Source: an uncultured Lachnospiraceae bacterium
GTDB lineage: Bacteria > Bacillota > Clostridia > Lachnospirales > Lachnospiraceae
Assembly: GCA_910579225.1 (NCBI GenBank)
Contig: CAJTTI010000006.1
Span: 62,001 to 126,000 of the forward strand
Direction: 5' to 3'
Length of the DNA: 64,000 bases
Of this stretch, positions 51,448 to 60,051 are shown piece after piece (the first letter of the stretch is position 1; each line of letters starts with the position of its first letter). The notes under the pieces are model-generated. The model worked only from the letters and a program-made list of their open reading frames with translations. It was not told the DNA's origin and did no database searches. The position numbers and the translations under genes are program-made.

Positions 51448-51492
51448 ACCCTGTTTTCTGATCTTAATCCGTTTCAGAAAACAGGGTTTTTA
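51448..51492 (+). terminator. mecA terminator
   Basis: Perfect 14-bp stem ACCCTGTTTTCTGA/TCAGAAAACAGGGT (51448-51461, 51474-51487) followed by a T-run. Confidence 0.9.
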
Positions 51493-51494
51493 TT

Positions 51495-51666
51495 AAACAC
51501 CTGCAGACTCATAAGAAACTCCCCCTACAGCGGAAGTGCGACTTATGATTCTATTCTGGAACAACTGGAGCAGCTGGACGACATTGTAAAAACCCCTTAT
51601 ACAGAGGAATTAGAAGAACTTGTAAGGCGTATGAGACGCCTCGATAAACTTGGCAGCAATTCATAA
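51495..51666 (+). pseudogene. Orphan coding-like fragment after mecA
   Basis: A frame open from inside the mecA terminator to a TAA at 51664 reads like the end of a charged helical protein (SATYDSILEQLEQLDDIVKT, YTEELEELVRRMRRLDKL), but has no ATG, GTG or TTG start and no ribosome binding site. It is followed by its own terminator-like hairpin. It may be a gene remnant or chance. Confidence 0.35.
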
Positions 51667-51675
51667 AAGTACATT

Positions 51676-51708
51676 AAAAAGGCAGCCGTTTTTCTTTGGC
51701 TGCCTTTT
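51676..51708. terminator. Bidirectional terminator before the DUF1858 gene end
   Basis: Stem AAAAAGGCAGCC / GGCTGCCTTTT with a T-rich loop, A-run on one side and T-run on the other. It lies 13 nt beyond the DUF1858 stop codon. Confidence 0.8.
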
Positions 51709-51720
51709 AGCTCATTCACT

Positions 51721-51921
51721 TTATGCTCCAAGAAAATTATTCAGTCTGGCAACGAGCACATCCGGATCCATCCCATGAACCAGCGCCGCTTCTTCCAGGC
51801 TCTCTGCCTGTGCAGACGGACATCCGATGCAATGCATACCTTCTCTCATTAAAATCGGAACGATATTCTGATCCATTTTCACCAGATCTGCGATAATCAT
51901 ATCTTTTGAAATTTTAGCCAT
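51721..51921 (-). CDS. DUF1858 domain protein
   Basis: 66 residues from the ATG at 51921 (AGGAGG 11 nt upstream). MIIADLVKMDQNIVPILMRE, then the MHCIGCPSAQAESLEEAA cysteine loop, is the DUF1858 domain, often linked to hybrid-cluster and redox proteins in anaerobes. The CxxC pair suggests metal or redox binding. It is divergent from the MerR-type gene, and the two promoters share their -35 region. Confidence 0.85.
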   Translation of the reverse strand: MAKISKDMIIADLVKMDQNIVPILMREGMHCIGCPSAQAESLEEAALVHGMDPDVLVARLNNFLGA

Positions 51922-51983
51922 CTTTAGGGTAACCTCCTGTCGTATTTTCAGCCATGCGGTTTTTCTCTGCCACATATGACCAT

Positions 51984-52028
51984 ATTATAAGCCTATTTAC
52001 TTGCAAAATCAAGGGAGTATGGTATAAT
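51984..52028. promoter_or_regulatory. Divergent promoters of the DUF1858 and MerR-type genes
   Basis: Minus strand: TTGATT (52007-52012), 17 nt, TATAAT (51984-51989). Plus strand: TTGCAA (52001-52006), 16 nt, TATAAT (52023-52028). The two -35 boxes abut, so the promoters probably compete or are co-regulated. Confidence 0.6.
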
Positions 52029-52092
52029 TTAAACAGTTCAACCATAAGCATGGGGAGAACAAACTGACAATTTCATAGGTGGAGGGATGTAT

Positions 52093-52740
52093 ATGGAATC
52101 AAAGCGCTATATGATCTCCGACGCTGCCAAGATGGTAGATGTAGAATCTCATGTCCTCAGATACTGGGAGGACGAGCTTGAACTGCCTATCGAACGCAAC
52201 GAGATGGGTCATCGCTGCTATACAGAAGATAACATCCGCATGTTTCATCACATTAAGGATCTGAAAGAACAAGGCTATCAGCTAAAAGCGATTAAAGTTC
52301 TGGTACCTGAGATGGAGCAGGGTAATGTACCACCGGCAATTGTCCCCGAACCGGAACCACCTGTCAATGACAAGATGGAACAGTTTCAGATGATTCTGGG
52401 AAAAGTTGTCTCACAGGCGATTCGGGAAAATCAACAGGAGATGGGAAAGGAACTCAGCCATCAGGTCTCCACGCAAGTTGTCAAAGAGATGGATTATCTC
52501 TTCCGACTTCAGGAAGAACGCGAAGAGACGCACTACAAAAAGCTGGACGAGCTGATCCGCTCCTCCCAGAAGCAAAGGAAGCTTCTGGCACTTGGAAAAA
52601 AGCGGGAGAAAAAAGCAAAGGAACCCAAGATCAAAGAGGCCCAAATCAAGGAGCCCCGAATAAAAGAAGATAAAAAAAGCGAAGCACCAAAGAAACCATG
52701 GTTCTTCGGCACACAACCAAAAAAAGACATAGTCCTCTAG
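52093..52740 (+). CDS. MerR-type HTH protein with basic C-terminal tail
   Basis: 215 residues from the ATG at 52093; GGAGG lies 7 nt upstream, so the earlier ATG at 52087 is unlikely. Residues 1-70 are a MerR-like winged helix (YMISDAAKMVDVESHVLRYW, GHRCYTEDNIRMFHHIKDL). Then comes a coiled-coil region and a Lys-rich tail with repeated KIKE/RIKE units (EPKIKEAQIKEPRIKEDKK). No effector-binding domain is seen. The layout recalls chromosome-anchoring MerR relatives such as RacA as well as ordinary regulators. The stop codon lies inside the terminator. Confidence 0.75.
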   Translation: MESKRYMISDAAKMVDVESHVLRYWEDELELPIERNEMGHRCYTEDNIRMFHHIKDLKEQGYQLKAIKVLVPEMEQGNVPPAIVPEPEPPVNDKMEQFQMILGKVVSQAIRENQQEMGKELSHQVSTQVVKEMDYLFRLQEEREETHYKKLDELIRSSQKQRKLLALGKKREKKAKEPKIKEAQIKEPRIKEDKKSEAPKKPWFFGTQPKKDIVL

Positions 52741-52757
52741 GACTATGTCTTTTCTTT
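52722..52757 (+). terminator. Terminator of the MerR-type gene
   Basis: Perfect 14-bp stem AAAAGACATAGTCC/GGACTATGTCTTTT with a 4-nt loop TCTA, T-run after. The gene's TAG stop is formed by the loop/stem junction (52738-52740). Confidence 0.9.
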
Positions 52758-52785
52758 TGCGAATCATACTGCTATGTACTACGAA

Positions 52786-52956
52786 TTACTCAGCAGAAAT
52801 TGCCTCGTTCGGACATTCTGCCTCGCAGGTTCCGCACTCCAGGCAGGCATCTGCATCGATCACATACTTTCCATCTGCCTCAGAGATCGCATCTGCCGGA
52901 CAAACTTCAGCACAGGAACCGCATCCCACGCAATCACCAGAAATAACATATGCCAT
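52786..52956 (-). CDS. 2[4Fe-4S] ferredoxin
   Basis: 56 residues, clostridial-type. Two cluster motifs are present: CVGCGSCAEVCP near residue 9 and CLECGTCEAECP near 38, in the usual mirrored layout with ADAISEADGKYVIDADA between. It is a low-potential electron carrier for anaerobic metabolism. AAAGGAGG precedes the ATG. Its small size makes it easily missed. It is a single gene on the minus strand, facing the MerR-type gene 3' end. Confidence 0.95.
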   Translation of the reverse strand: MAYVISGDCVGCGSCAEVCPADAISEADGKYVIDADACLECGTCEAECPNEAISAE

Positions 52957-53087
52957 GGTACTATATCCTCCTTTATAGTTTTTGATACCCCTTCAGGTTC
53001 TGCATCTATTTTAATATAAATGTCCATAATATGCAAGCGCAAATCACTTCCAAATCAGGCCTTTTGAGCGTGAACCCTGTCCCCCGG

Positions 53088-54437
53088 TCAGGAAGGTTCC
53101 CGATCCATATCACTAAACTTAGTAAGTTCAGGCATCCACAGAAGATTCACTGTTCCGATGGGACCATTACGTTGTTTTGCAATAATCACTTCCGCCACAC
53201 GCTGTTCTGCCTCTGACAGATCTCTGTTATAATAGCCTTCTCTGTAGAGAAACATTACCACGTCTGCATCCTGCTCAATAGCACCCGATTCTCTGAGATC
53301 TGACAGCATAGGACGATGATCCGGCCTTTGTTCCACCGCACGGCTGAGCTGCGACAGGGCAACTACTGGAACATCCAGCTCACGGGCCAGCGCTTTCAAA
53401 CCCCGGGAAATATCCGAAATTTCCTGCTGCCTGGAAGCATTATTATATTTCGTATCTCCATTCATCAACTGTAGGTAATCAATAATTACAATCTTAATAT
53501 CATATTCCATCTTTAACTTCCGACACTTGGAACGCATCACTGGAAGTGTAATACCAGGAGTGTCGTCAATAACCAGCTTGGAATTAGCAATATTGGCAGA
53601 ACCTTCCACCAGATTCATCCACTCCTCATCTGTCAGTCTTCCGTTACGGATCTTCTGAGCATCCACGTGGGACTCAAGGGACAGCATACGATTTACCAAC
53701 TGTTCCTTGGACATTTCCAAACTGAATATAGCCACCCCCTGCCCTCTCTTAAATGCCATATGCTGCGCCAGATTCAGTACAAATGCAGTCTTTCCCATGG
53801 AAGGCCTAGCCGCAATCAGAATCAGGTCTGAAGGCTGCAGGCCGGAAGTCTTATAATCCAGATCCATAAATCCTGTCTCCAGACCAGTCACTCTGCCTCT
53901 TGCCCTGGCAGCCGCATCAATCTTCTTCATAGCGTTGATCACTACTTTACGAATTGGAACAAATTCATTCCTGCCGCCTCTCTGCGCCAAGTCAAAAACT
54001 CTCTTTTCTGCTTCCGCAAGAGTATCTGCCACTCGTTCTGAACCACTATAACAGGTATTCGCAATCTCTTCATTCAGGCGAATCAAACGTCTTGATACTG
54101 CTCTCTCTGCCACAATCTCCGCATAAAACTTAATATTGGCTGAAGTAGGAACCTGATTCATCCAACGCAGAATCTGCTCGATACTGCACGCCTCTTCCGG
54201 CACGCCTTTTTCTTTCAGTTTTGTATGCAATATTACCGGTTCCACCGGTTTTCCTTCATTATACAATTCCACCATGGTATCATAAACCATGCCCATCTGT
54301 CTTTGATAAAAATCATCACCTGTGATTATCTCTGACACGATCATAATAGTCTCATTATCAATCAACATGGCGCCAATAACAGAACCTTCAGCCTCTTCAT
54401 CATGAGGCATGACACGTTTTATGAGCGCTTCTTCCAT
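53088..54437 (-). CDS. dnaB: Replicative DNA helicase
   Basis: 449 residues. The N-terminal primase-binding domain (VMPHDEEAEGSVIGAMLIDN) is followed by the RecA-like motor with Walker A ARPSMGKTAF near residue 210, Walker B IVIIDYLQLM near 315 and ELDVPVVALSQLSRAVEQR. It unwinds DNA ahead of the replisome. It lies after rplI on the same strand, the same gdpP-rplI-dnaB order as in Bacillus. No intein is visible. Confidence 0.98.
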   Translation of the reverse strand: MEEALIKRVMPHDEEAEGSVIGAMLIDNETIMIVSEIITGDDFYQRQMGMVYDTMVELYNEGKPVEPVILHTKLKEKGVPEEACSIEQILRWMNQVPTSANIKFYAEIVAERAVSRRLIRLNEEIANTCYSGSERVADTLAEAEKRVFDLAQRGGRNEFVPIRKVVINAMKKIDAAARARGRVTGLETGFMDLDYKTSGLQPSDLILIAARPSMGKTAFVLNLAQHMAFKRGQGVAIFSLEMSKEQLVNRMLSLESHVDAQKIRNGRLTDEEWMNLVEGSANIANSKLVIDDTPGITLPVMRSKCRKLKMEYDIKIVIIDYLQLMNGDTKYNNASRQQEISDISRGLKALARELDVPVVALSQLSRAVEQRPDHRPMLSDLRESGAIEQDADVVMFLYREGYYNRDLSEAEQRVAEVIIAKQRNGPIGTVNLLWMPELTKFSDMDREPS

Positions 54438-54456
54438 ATCCGTTCCACTCCCGGCC

Positions 54457-54903
54457 CTAGATTTCCTGTACGACGACTTTCAATTCTCCTGTCACTTGCG
54501 GATGAAGCTTGATCGGTACCATCGTTGTCCCAACTGCTTTGATAGGACTTGGAAGTACCAACTTTTTCTTATCAATCTCCAGATCCAGCTGCTCTTTTGC
54601 AGCCTGAGCAATTTCCTTGGAGGAAATAGAGCCAAACAGTCTGCCTCCTTCTCCTGCTTTAATTTTCAGAGTCACTTGTACTTTCTTCAAATCTTCCGCA
54701 AAGCTCTTCGCTTCTTCCAATCTCTCTGCCGCCAGTTTATCCTGATGTGCTTTCTTCAGCTTCAGATCGTTCATATTTTTTGGCGTTGCTTCCAAACCCA
54801 GCTTTTTTGCCAGAATAAAATTCCTTGCATACCCATCATTTACTTCCACCAAATCTCCTTTTTTCCCAAGGGATTTTACATCTTCCAATAAAATTACTTT
54901 CAT
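54457..54903 (-). CDS. rplI: 50S ribosomal protein L9
   Basis: 148 residues. MKVILLEDVKSLGKKGDLVE and GYARNFILAKKLGLEAT are the 23S rRNA-binding N-domain, followed by the long connecting helix and C-domain (GRLFGSISSKEIAQA). Start overlaps the gdpP stop as ATGA, so the pair is translationally coupled; dnaB follows after 19 nt. Confidence 0.98.
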   Translation of the reverse strand: MKVILLEDVKSLGKKGDLVEVNDGYARNFILAKKLGLEATPKNMNDLKLKKAHQDKLAAERLEEAKSFAEDLKKVQVTLKIKAGEGGRLFGSISSKEIAQAAKEQLDLEIDKKKLVLPSPIKAVGTTMVPIKLHPQVTGELKVVVQEI

Positions 54904-56945
54904 TCCAGTTCTCCTTCCTCTAACATACGATCCAATGTCTCACGTACAATCTTCATAGCTTCTTCCACAGAACATTGCAACTGTGCTCCTGCAACATTCA
55001 AATGTCCGCCGCCGCCTATTTTTTCCATAATCAACTGCACATTCACTTCATCAATCGAACGCGCACTGACATAAATCTTCCCATTATATTCTGTGAAAAC
55101 AATAGAAGCACGTACTCCAATGATATTCAAAAGCTCGTTAGCCGCCTGCGCACCCACAATTGTCGGACTCACCAGCCCTTTACCCGGACAGACAGAGAGC
55201 GCAAATCCTTTGTACACCTCTGCATGCCGAACAGATTCCGCCCGCGCCTTGTACTCTGCCATATCATTTCTGAACATCTTCCGCACACGGGTCACGTCTG
55301 CTCCGCATCTCCGGAGAAATGCTGCCGCTTCAAACGTACGGACTCCTGTCTTCGTCATAAAGTTATCCGTATCAATCACAATTCCTGCATACATGCAGTC
55401 TGCCTCTCCGCCTTTCAGCCGTATATTATCTGCAAAATACTGCAAGATCTCTGCAACCATCTCACAGGCAGAAGAAGCATTCGGCTCAATATAAGAAAGC
55501 ACTGCATGACCAATCGCTTCATTTCCCCTTCTGTGATGATCAAACACTACAACTGTCGGCGTCATAGACAGAATATCTTCACACTCTGTATAGCTTGGAC
55601 GATTGGTATCTACCACTACTACTGCCGTATTGCGGTCCACAATCTCTCTGGCCTGTCCGCTGCCGATTACAATTCCCGGCTCTCCGCTGTTAACCTCATA
55701 GAAAACATCCAGCATAGGACGTACGGAAGTAGTCACTTCATTCACCACTATATAAGCTTTCTTGTTCAAAGCTTTTGACGCACGGTAGATACCCACTGCC
55801 GCCCCAAAGGAATCTGCATCTGTCAGGCGATGACCCATAACCACGACTTTATCTTTTGCCTCAATGATCTCCCTGAGCGCCTGCGCTTTCACACGGGCTT
55901 TTACCCGTGTATTTTTCTCTATCTGTTGTGTCTTTCCTCCATAATAAGTGATCTGTTCTTTCGTCTTCACAACTGCCTGATCACCGCCCCTAGCCAAAGC
56001 CAGGTCCATGGCGCTGCGGGCATATTCCATACAGTCCATGTAAGATATACCGCCGGAACCAATGCTGATACTCAAAGTGATTGGCATCTCATTTCCAATA
56101 TTGACCGTCTTGATATCCTGCAGAAGATCAAATTTATTCTCCCGAATCTGTGTCAGCGCTTTCTCCTTCATAACCACAAAGAAGCGGTCCTTTTCCAGCT
56201 TACGGACAATACCGTCATATGCATTGAAGTATTTATTGATCTTACGCTCAATCAGGGCAACCAGAAGAGACGTCCTTACTTCTTCCACTTCTTCCAGCGC
56301 TTCGTCGTAATTGTCAATATAGACAAGACCTGCAGCCATACGTTGTTCCTGATTCTCACGAATATAATGGTTAATCTCTGTAATATCGAACAAATAGAGA
56401 GCCGTCAAACTCCCCTCAAATTCCACTGCACTGACCAGATGACTGTTCTTCATATTATCATCCATATAAATCAGTTTCATATCTGCCCGGTAATCAGACT
56501 CTCCATAGCTGAACTCCACAGATGTATGCGACTGCTCACCTGCAGGAAGGACCTTCCGGTTCAATTCTGGAAAGATCGTGCTGATGCTCCGGTTGTACTC
56601 TGGCCCTTTCTCTGTAATCTCCATAAACTGCCGGTTCATCCAGATGATCCTGCCGTCTTCTGTAAGCAGCGCATAAGGAAGCGCAAGCTCTTTCAGAAGA
56701 TTTTTCTGAATCTGGCCATAATGAGTAGCAAAAGAAACCAGTTCCGTATAAAGAACCGGCTGATTGCTGGCGTACAGAATACCGGCAACTGCCGCATAGA
56801 TCAGAACAAATACCGCCATGACAATACCAGCATCATGGGATATGACATAGATCCAAATATTCATGCCGATCAAAAGCAGTGTCAGATACAAAGGCCAGCG
56901 CACATATAGGCGGAGCTGACCATTCAGTTTTACATTCTTCTTCAT
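54900..56945 (-). CDS. gdpP: Cyclic-di-AMP phosphodiesterase GdpP
   Basis: 681 residues from the ATG at 56945 (AAGGA 8 nt upstream; the longer frame from 56996 has no such site). Two membrane helices near residues 15-60, a PAS-like region, a degenerate GGDEF domain, then a DHH domain with GHRLTDADSFGAAVG near 355 and VVFDHHRRGNEA near 440, and a DHHA1 domain with GGGGHLNVAGAQL. It degrades c-di-AMP and so tunes turgor and cell wall homeostasis. It is coupled to rplI. Confidence 0.94.
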   Translation of the reverse strand: MKKNVKLNGQLRLYVRWPLYLTLLLIGMNIWIYVISHDAGIVMAVFVLIYAAVAGILYASNQPVLYTELVSFATHYGQIQKNLLKELALPYALLTEDGRIIWMNRQFMEITEKGPEYNRSISTIFPELNRKVLPAGEQSHTSVEFSYGESDYRADMKLIYMDDNMKNSHLVSAVEFEGSLTALYLFDITEINHYIRENQEQRMAAGLVYIDNYDEALEEVEEVRTSLLVALIERKINKYFNAYDGIVRKLEKDRFFVVMKEKALTQIRENKFDLLQDIKTVNIGNEMPITLSISIGSGGISYMDCMEYARSAMDLALARGGDQAVVKTKEQITYYGGKTQQIEKNTRVKARVKAQALREIIEAKDKVVVMGHRLTDADSFGAAVGIYRASKALNKKAYIVVNEVTTSVRPMLDVFYEVNSGEPGIVIGSGQAREIVDRNTAVVVVDTNRPSYTECEDILSMTPTVVVFDHHRRGNEAIGHAVLSYIEPNASSACEMVAEILQYFADNIRLKGGEADCMYAGIVIDTDNFMTKTGVRTFEAAAFLRRCGADVTRVRKMFRNDMAEYKARAESVRHAEVYKGFALSVCPGKGLVSPTIVGAQAANELLNIIGVRASIVFTEYNGKIYVSARSIDEVNVQLIMEKIGGGGHLNVAGAQLQCSVEEAMKIVRETLDRMLEEGELE

Positions 56946-56987
56946 CTCACTATTCCTTGTTCCGGAAATTATACTTTGCAATGCCAG

Positions 56988-57149
56988 GCACGACACAGTT
57001 CTCTTTCGCCTGGCTGTGCACTCTTACACGCAGTGCTGCTCAATTCCGCTTCGCTTCATCTCGCTCACGGGCTTCGCCCTATACAGCCATCCAAAAGATA
57101 CCTGCTTTCGTGCACGCACGACACAGTTCTCTTTCGCCTGGCTGTGCAC
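56988..57149. repeat. Direct repeat pair of 34 nt between rpsR and gdpP
   Basis: Identical 34-nt copies at 56988-57021 and 57116-57149, beginning GCACGACACAGTTCTC and ending GCCTGGCTGTGCAC, about 95 nt apart. The first copy has CCAGGC/GCCTGG flanks that can form a hairpin. The sequence between them is GC-rich and not coding. This is probably an intergenic repeat family; the gap 56946-57241 holds no supported gene. Confidence 0.75.
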
Positions 57150-57201
57150 CGCTCATTGCTTTCCTGAACATTATAACATTAGTCGGGGGTTCAGACAAGC
57201 G

Positions 57202-57227
57202 GAAAAAGAGCACCGCCGGAGCGGTGC
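57202..57227 (-). terminator. rpsF-ssb-rpsR terminator
   Basis: 7-bp GC stem GCACCGC/GCGGTGC with loop TCCG followed by TC and five U, 15 nt past the rpsR stop codon. Confidence 0.85.
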
Positions 57228-57241
57228 CCAAAAAGTTGTTC

Positions 57242-57505
57242 TTATTCTGCTGTGTACGGCATAAGCGCCACATGTCTTGCTCTCTTAATTGCTACTGTCA
57301 GCGCTCTCTGATGCTTTGCACAGTTCCCGGTGATTCTTCTCGGAAGAATCTTTCCTCTCTCGGAAACATATCTTTTTAATTTATTTACATCTTTGTAATC
57401 AATCTCATTGTTCTCTTTGCCACAGAATACGCAAACTTTTTTTCTTCTGCGCCCGCCTCTTCTCATCTTCGGAGCGTCGCCTTTTTCATTTTTGGTGTAA
57501 GCCAT
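57242..57505 (-). CDS. rpsR: 30S ribosomal protein S18
   Basis: 87 residues. A basic N-terminus with KMRRGGRRRKKVCVFCGKEN (the extended zinc-like C..C form) leads to the conserved IDYKDVNKLKRYVSERGKIL and TGNCAKHQRALTVAIKRAR. It binds S6 in the platform. Third gene of the rpsF-ssb-rpsR operon, 42 nt after ssb. Confidence 0.97.
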   Translation of the reverse strand: MAYTKNEKGDAPKMRRGGRRRKKVCVFCGKENNEIDYKDVNKLKRYVSERGKILPRRITGNCAKHQRALTVAIKRARHVALMPYTAE

Positions 57506-57547
57506 GATGGTTCCTCCTTCTCACATTACTTGTATCAAATCCGATTG

Positions 57548-58006
57548 TTAATTAAAAGGCAGTTCTTCATCAATTCCGTCCGGAATATTCATAAATCCGT
57601 CTCCTGCTGCACCCATGGGACTTGGCATCGGAGCTGGAGCCGACTGGTATCCGCCGCCCATGCCGCCACGGTTTGAGTCATTTGCGGCCTTGCTCTCCGC
57701 GAACTCAATCTCCTCAAGAATCACTTCTGTTGTATAGACCTTCTGCCCGTCCCGATTGGTATAGCTTCCGGTCTCAATTCTGCCGCTTGCAGCCACTTTG
57801 ATCCCCTGACGCAGAAAACGCTCTGCAAACTCTGCCTGTTTTCCAAAAGCCTTACAGGTAATAAAATCTGCAGTCTGATCATCTCTCCGGTTAAACCTTC
57901 GGTCTACCGCCAGGGTAAATCTTGCAATTGCAAGCGCATTCTCGCCATTAGAATAACGAATCTCCGGATCTCTGGTCAAACGTCCCATTAAAACTACTTT
58001 ATTCAT
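57548..58006 (-). CDS. ssb: Single-stranded DNA-binding protein
   Basis: 152 residues from the ATG at 58006 (AGGGGTG upstream; the TTG six bases earlier is not needed). OB-fold MNKVVLMGRLTRDPEIRYSN and FITCKAFGKQAEFAERFLRQ, a Gly/Met/Pro-rich linker, and the acidic tip DGIDEELPFN that recruits repair and replication proteins. It lies between rpsF and rpsR in the standard operon. Confidence 0.96.
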   Translation of the reverse strand: MNKVVLMGRLTRDPEIRYSNGENALAIARFTLAVDRRFNRRDDQTADFITCKAFGKQAEFAERFLRQGIKVAASGRIETGSYTNRDGQKVYTTEVILEEIEFAESKAANDSNRGGMGGGYQSAPAPMPSPMGAAGDGFMNIPDGIDEELPFN

Positions 58007-58033
58007 TAACAATCACCCCTTAATATGCTGTTA

Positions 58034-58321
58034 CTATGCATCTTTGCGAACACACAGATAACGGATGACATTGTCCAGAATACGCACACGTTTCTCTACT
58101 TCTGCCGGACAGGTTGCCGGTGCATCGAACTGGATGAAGTAGTAGAATCCTTCTCTCATCTTCTGAATCTCATATGCGAGCCTTTTCTTGCCGCCGTCTT
58201 CCACTTCTGTCACCACACCGCCGAAACGTGTAATGATTTCTTTCGCTTTCTCTACGGCTGCTGCTCTCTCATCATCTTCGATTTTTGCATTCACAATCAG
58301 TGCTAATTCGTATTTGTTCAT
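58034..58321 (-). CDS. rpsF: 30S ribosomal protein S6
   Basis: 95 residues from the ATG at 58321 (AAGGAGG 7 nt upstream; the longer frame is an artefact). MNKYELALIVNAKIEDDERA and GFYYFIQFDAPA are typical. It pairs with S18 in the platform. It heads the rpsF-ssb-rpsR operon; the gap to ssb is only 27 nt. Confidence 0.97.
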   Translation of the reverse strand: MNKYELALIVNAKIEDDERAAAVEKAKEIITRFGGVVTEVEDGGKKRLAYEIQKMREGFYYFIQFDAPATCPAEVEKRVRILDNVIRYLCVRKDA

Positions 58322-58436
58322 GCTTCTACCTCCTTTTGGTCTCTGGCGCATGGGGCTGCCATGCACAAGGAATCGCCCTGAAAACAGGGCTGTCATATAT
58401 CACAGAATAAAACTATAGCATAATTTTCCCATATTT

Positions 58437-58619
58437 TCAAGCTTTTTTTCGCAGTCCCCGCGTGTTTTTTTCCACCAGTTTCCTGGTTACCATCACCTGA
58501 TGACCACACCCTTCGCACTTCAGCCGGAAGTCTGCCCCCACTCTGAGAATCTCCCATTCCTGGCTCCCGCAGGGATGTGGTTTTTTTAATTTTACAATAT
58601 CTCCTACCTGGTATTCCAT
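58437..58619 (-). CDS. DUF951-family protein
   Basis: 60 residues: MEYQVGDIVKLKKPHPCGSQ, then WEILRVGADFRLKCEGCGHQ, ending KLVEKNTRGLRKKA. This is the DUF951 family, small proteins with a CxxC pair that are common by rpsF in Firmicutes. The function is unknown, though nucleic-acid binding is suggested by the basic tail. It is upstream of rpsF on the same strand. Confidence 0.88.
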   Translation of the reverse strand: MEYQVGDIVKLKKPHPCGSQEWEILRVGADFRLKCEGCGHQVMVTRKLVEKNTRGLRKKA

Positions 58620-58648
58620 ATCTGACTCCTGTCCGTCTTTCTTTTGAT

Positions 58649-59368
58649 TTATAACTGACCGAAGATCTCACCAATACTTCCCTGCAGCAAAAGATCTGCC
58701 CGGGAATCCATGGGAGTAACGGACTTATTGATCAGCACCAGTTTCCGGCCATCATAATAGTCAATCAATCCTGCTGCCGGATAAACGGTAAGAGAAGTCC
58801 CTCCTACAATCAGAATATCTGCATGCTGAATCGCTTTTACTGCTCCCTGCATGGTAGCCGTATCAAGTCCCTCTTCATATAAAACCACATCCGGTTTTAT
58901 CTTTCCGCCACATTTCTCGCAGACAGGTACGCCTGCAGAGTGTAAAATATATGCAGCATCATAAAATGCACCGCATTTCTCACAATAGTTCCGGTGTACG
59001 GAACCATGAAGCTCATAAACAACTCTGCTTCCTGCCGCCTGATGAAGTCCGTCAATATTTTGCGTTACCACTGCCCGGAGCTTTCCCTCCTGCTCCCACT
59101 GAGCCAGTTTTTTATGTGCTGCATTGGGCCTGGCATCCAGCGCCAGCATCTTGGCACGGTAGAACCGGTAAAACTCTTCTGTCTTTTTCCGGTAGAATGT
59201 ATGGCTCAGAATCGTTTCTGGTGGATAATCATACTGCTGATGGTACAATCCATCCACACTTCTAAAATCTGGTATACCGCTTTCCGTAGAGACGCCTGCC
59301 CCTCCAAAAAAGACAATATTGTCGCTTTCATTTACCCATCTTTTGAGTGTTTCCAATGCTTCTGTCAT
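58649..59368 (-). CDS. NAD-dependent protein deacylase (sirtuin)
   Basis: 239 residues. NAD-binding GGAGVSTESGIPDFRSVDG near residue 22, QNIDGLHQAAG near 105, catalytic His in ELHGSVHRNYC near 122 and two zinc CxxC pairs (CEKCGAFY, CEKCGGKI). The enzyme removes acyl groups from lysine, releasing O-acyl-ADP-ribose and nicotinamide. Its start overlaps the phosphopantetheinyl transferase stop as ATGA, so the two are translationally coupled. Confidence 0.94.
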   Translation of the reverse strand: MTEALETLKRWVNESDNIVFFGGAGVSTESGIPDFRSVDGLYHQQYDYPPETILSHTFYRKKTEEFYRFYRAKMLALDARPNAAHKKLAQWEQEGKLRAVVTQNIDGLHQAAGSRVVYELHGSVHRNYCEKCGAFYDAAYILHSAGVPVCEKCGGKIKPDVVLYEEGLDTATMQGAVKAIQHADILIVGGTSLTVYPAAGLIDYYDGRKLVLINKSVTPMDSRADLLLQGSIGEIFGQL

Positions 59369-60051
59369 ATTTCTGAGTCTCCTGATAAAAATTTGACTGA
59401 TGTATGTCTTTCGAGCTCCGGATGAATTCCCTCGATGCAGACAGCCGCCGTATAATCCGCTGTCGAAAATTCCAGCAGCCGGCAGGTAAAGGCACCCCCC
59501 GGTTCCTTTCTAACAATCTCAGGATATGGTTCTTTCATTCTGATGTAAAAAGTAGCCAGAGAAGTATAAAATCCGGTTCCCAATGCTTTTAGAAAGCTCT
59601 CTTTTATCACCCAATATTCATAAAAAAGCCGCTGTTTCCTTTCCGCTGCAGCCTTTTCATAAAAAGGCTGTTCTTCCGGCTGAAGAACTCTGCGAATCAG
59701 AGAATTACCTGGTTCTTTTCCCGTATACTGAAGATCAATCCCCACCTCTCTGTCTGCAAGCGCACAGACAACCCAGCTCCCTGAATGGGACCAGTTCATA
59801 TACAGGTTCTCCTGAGAAAGCAGATACGGTTTTCCATGTGCATTCCTCTCATAGAGTGCCGGCAGTTGTATGGAAGGAAACGTCTTTTTCAGGCTCAGGT
59901 TTAAAAGTATCTCTGCGCCAAGGCAAAGCTGCTGTTCTTTTGCCCGCATCTTTATCGCTCTTTCCAGACGTTCTTCTGACCGATAGCGCTTCCATCTGTC
60001 TTCTGTGAAATTCCTTCCTTCCACATTCATTGCATATATTTGTAACATCAT
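59365..60051 (-). CDS. 4'-phosphopantetheinyl transferase, Sfp-type
   Basis: 228 residues. The two-half fold has the Mg2+-binding VGIDLQ near residue 105 and the hallmark WVIKESFLKALGTG near 150. It loads the phosphopantetheine arm onto carrier proteins such as those of NRPS/PKS systems; none is in this window, so the partner is unknown. The frame continues upstream to 60114, but the region before 60051 has no ribosome binding site and the ATG falls close to a TATAGT, so the mRNA may be leaderless or the start may be inside. It is coupled to the sirtuin gene. Confidence 0.85.
   Translation of the reverse strand: MMLQIYAMNVEGRNFTEDRWKRYRSEERLERAIKMRAKEQQLCLGAEILLNLSLKKTFPSIQLPALYERNAHGKPYLLSQENLYMNWSHSGSWVVCALADREVGIDLQYTGKEPGNSLIRRVLQPEEQPFYEKAAAERKQRLFYEYWVIKESFLKALGTGFYTSLATFYIRMKEPYPEIVRKEPGGAFTCRLLEFSTADYTAAVCIEGIHPELERHTSVKFLSGDSEI

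Noticed and set aside
56988..57149. CRISPR array
   Set aside because: Only two repeat copies with a 95-nt separation and no cas genes.
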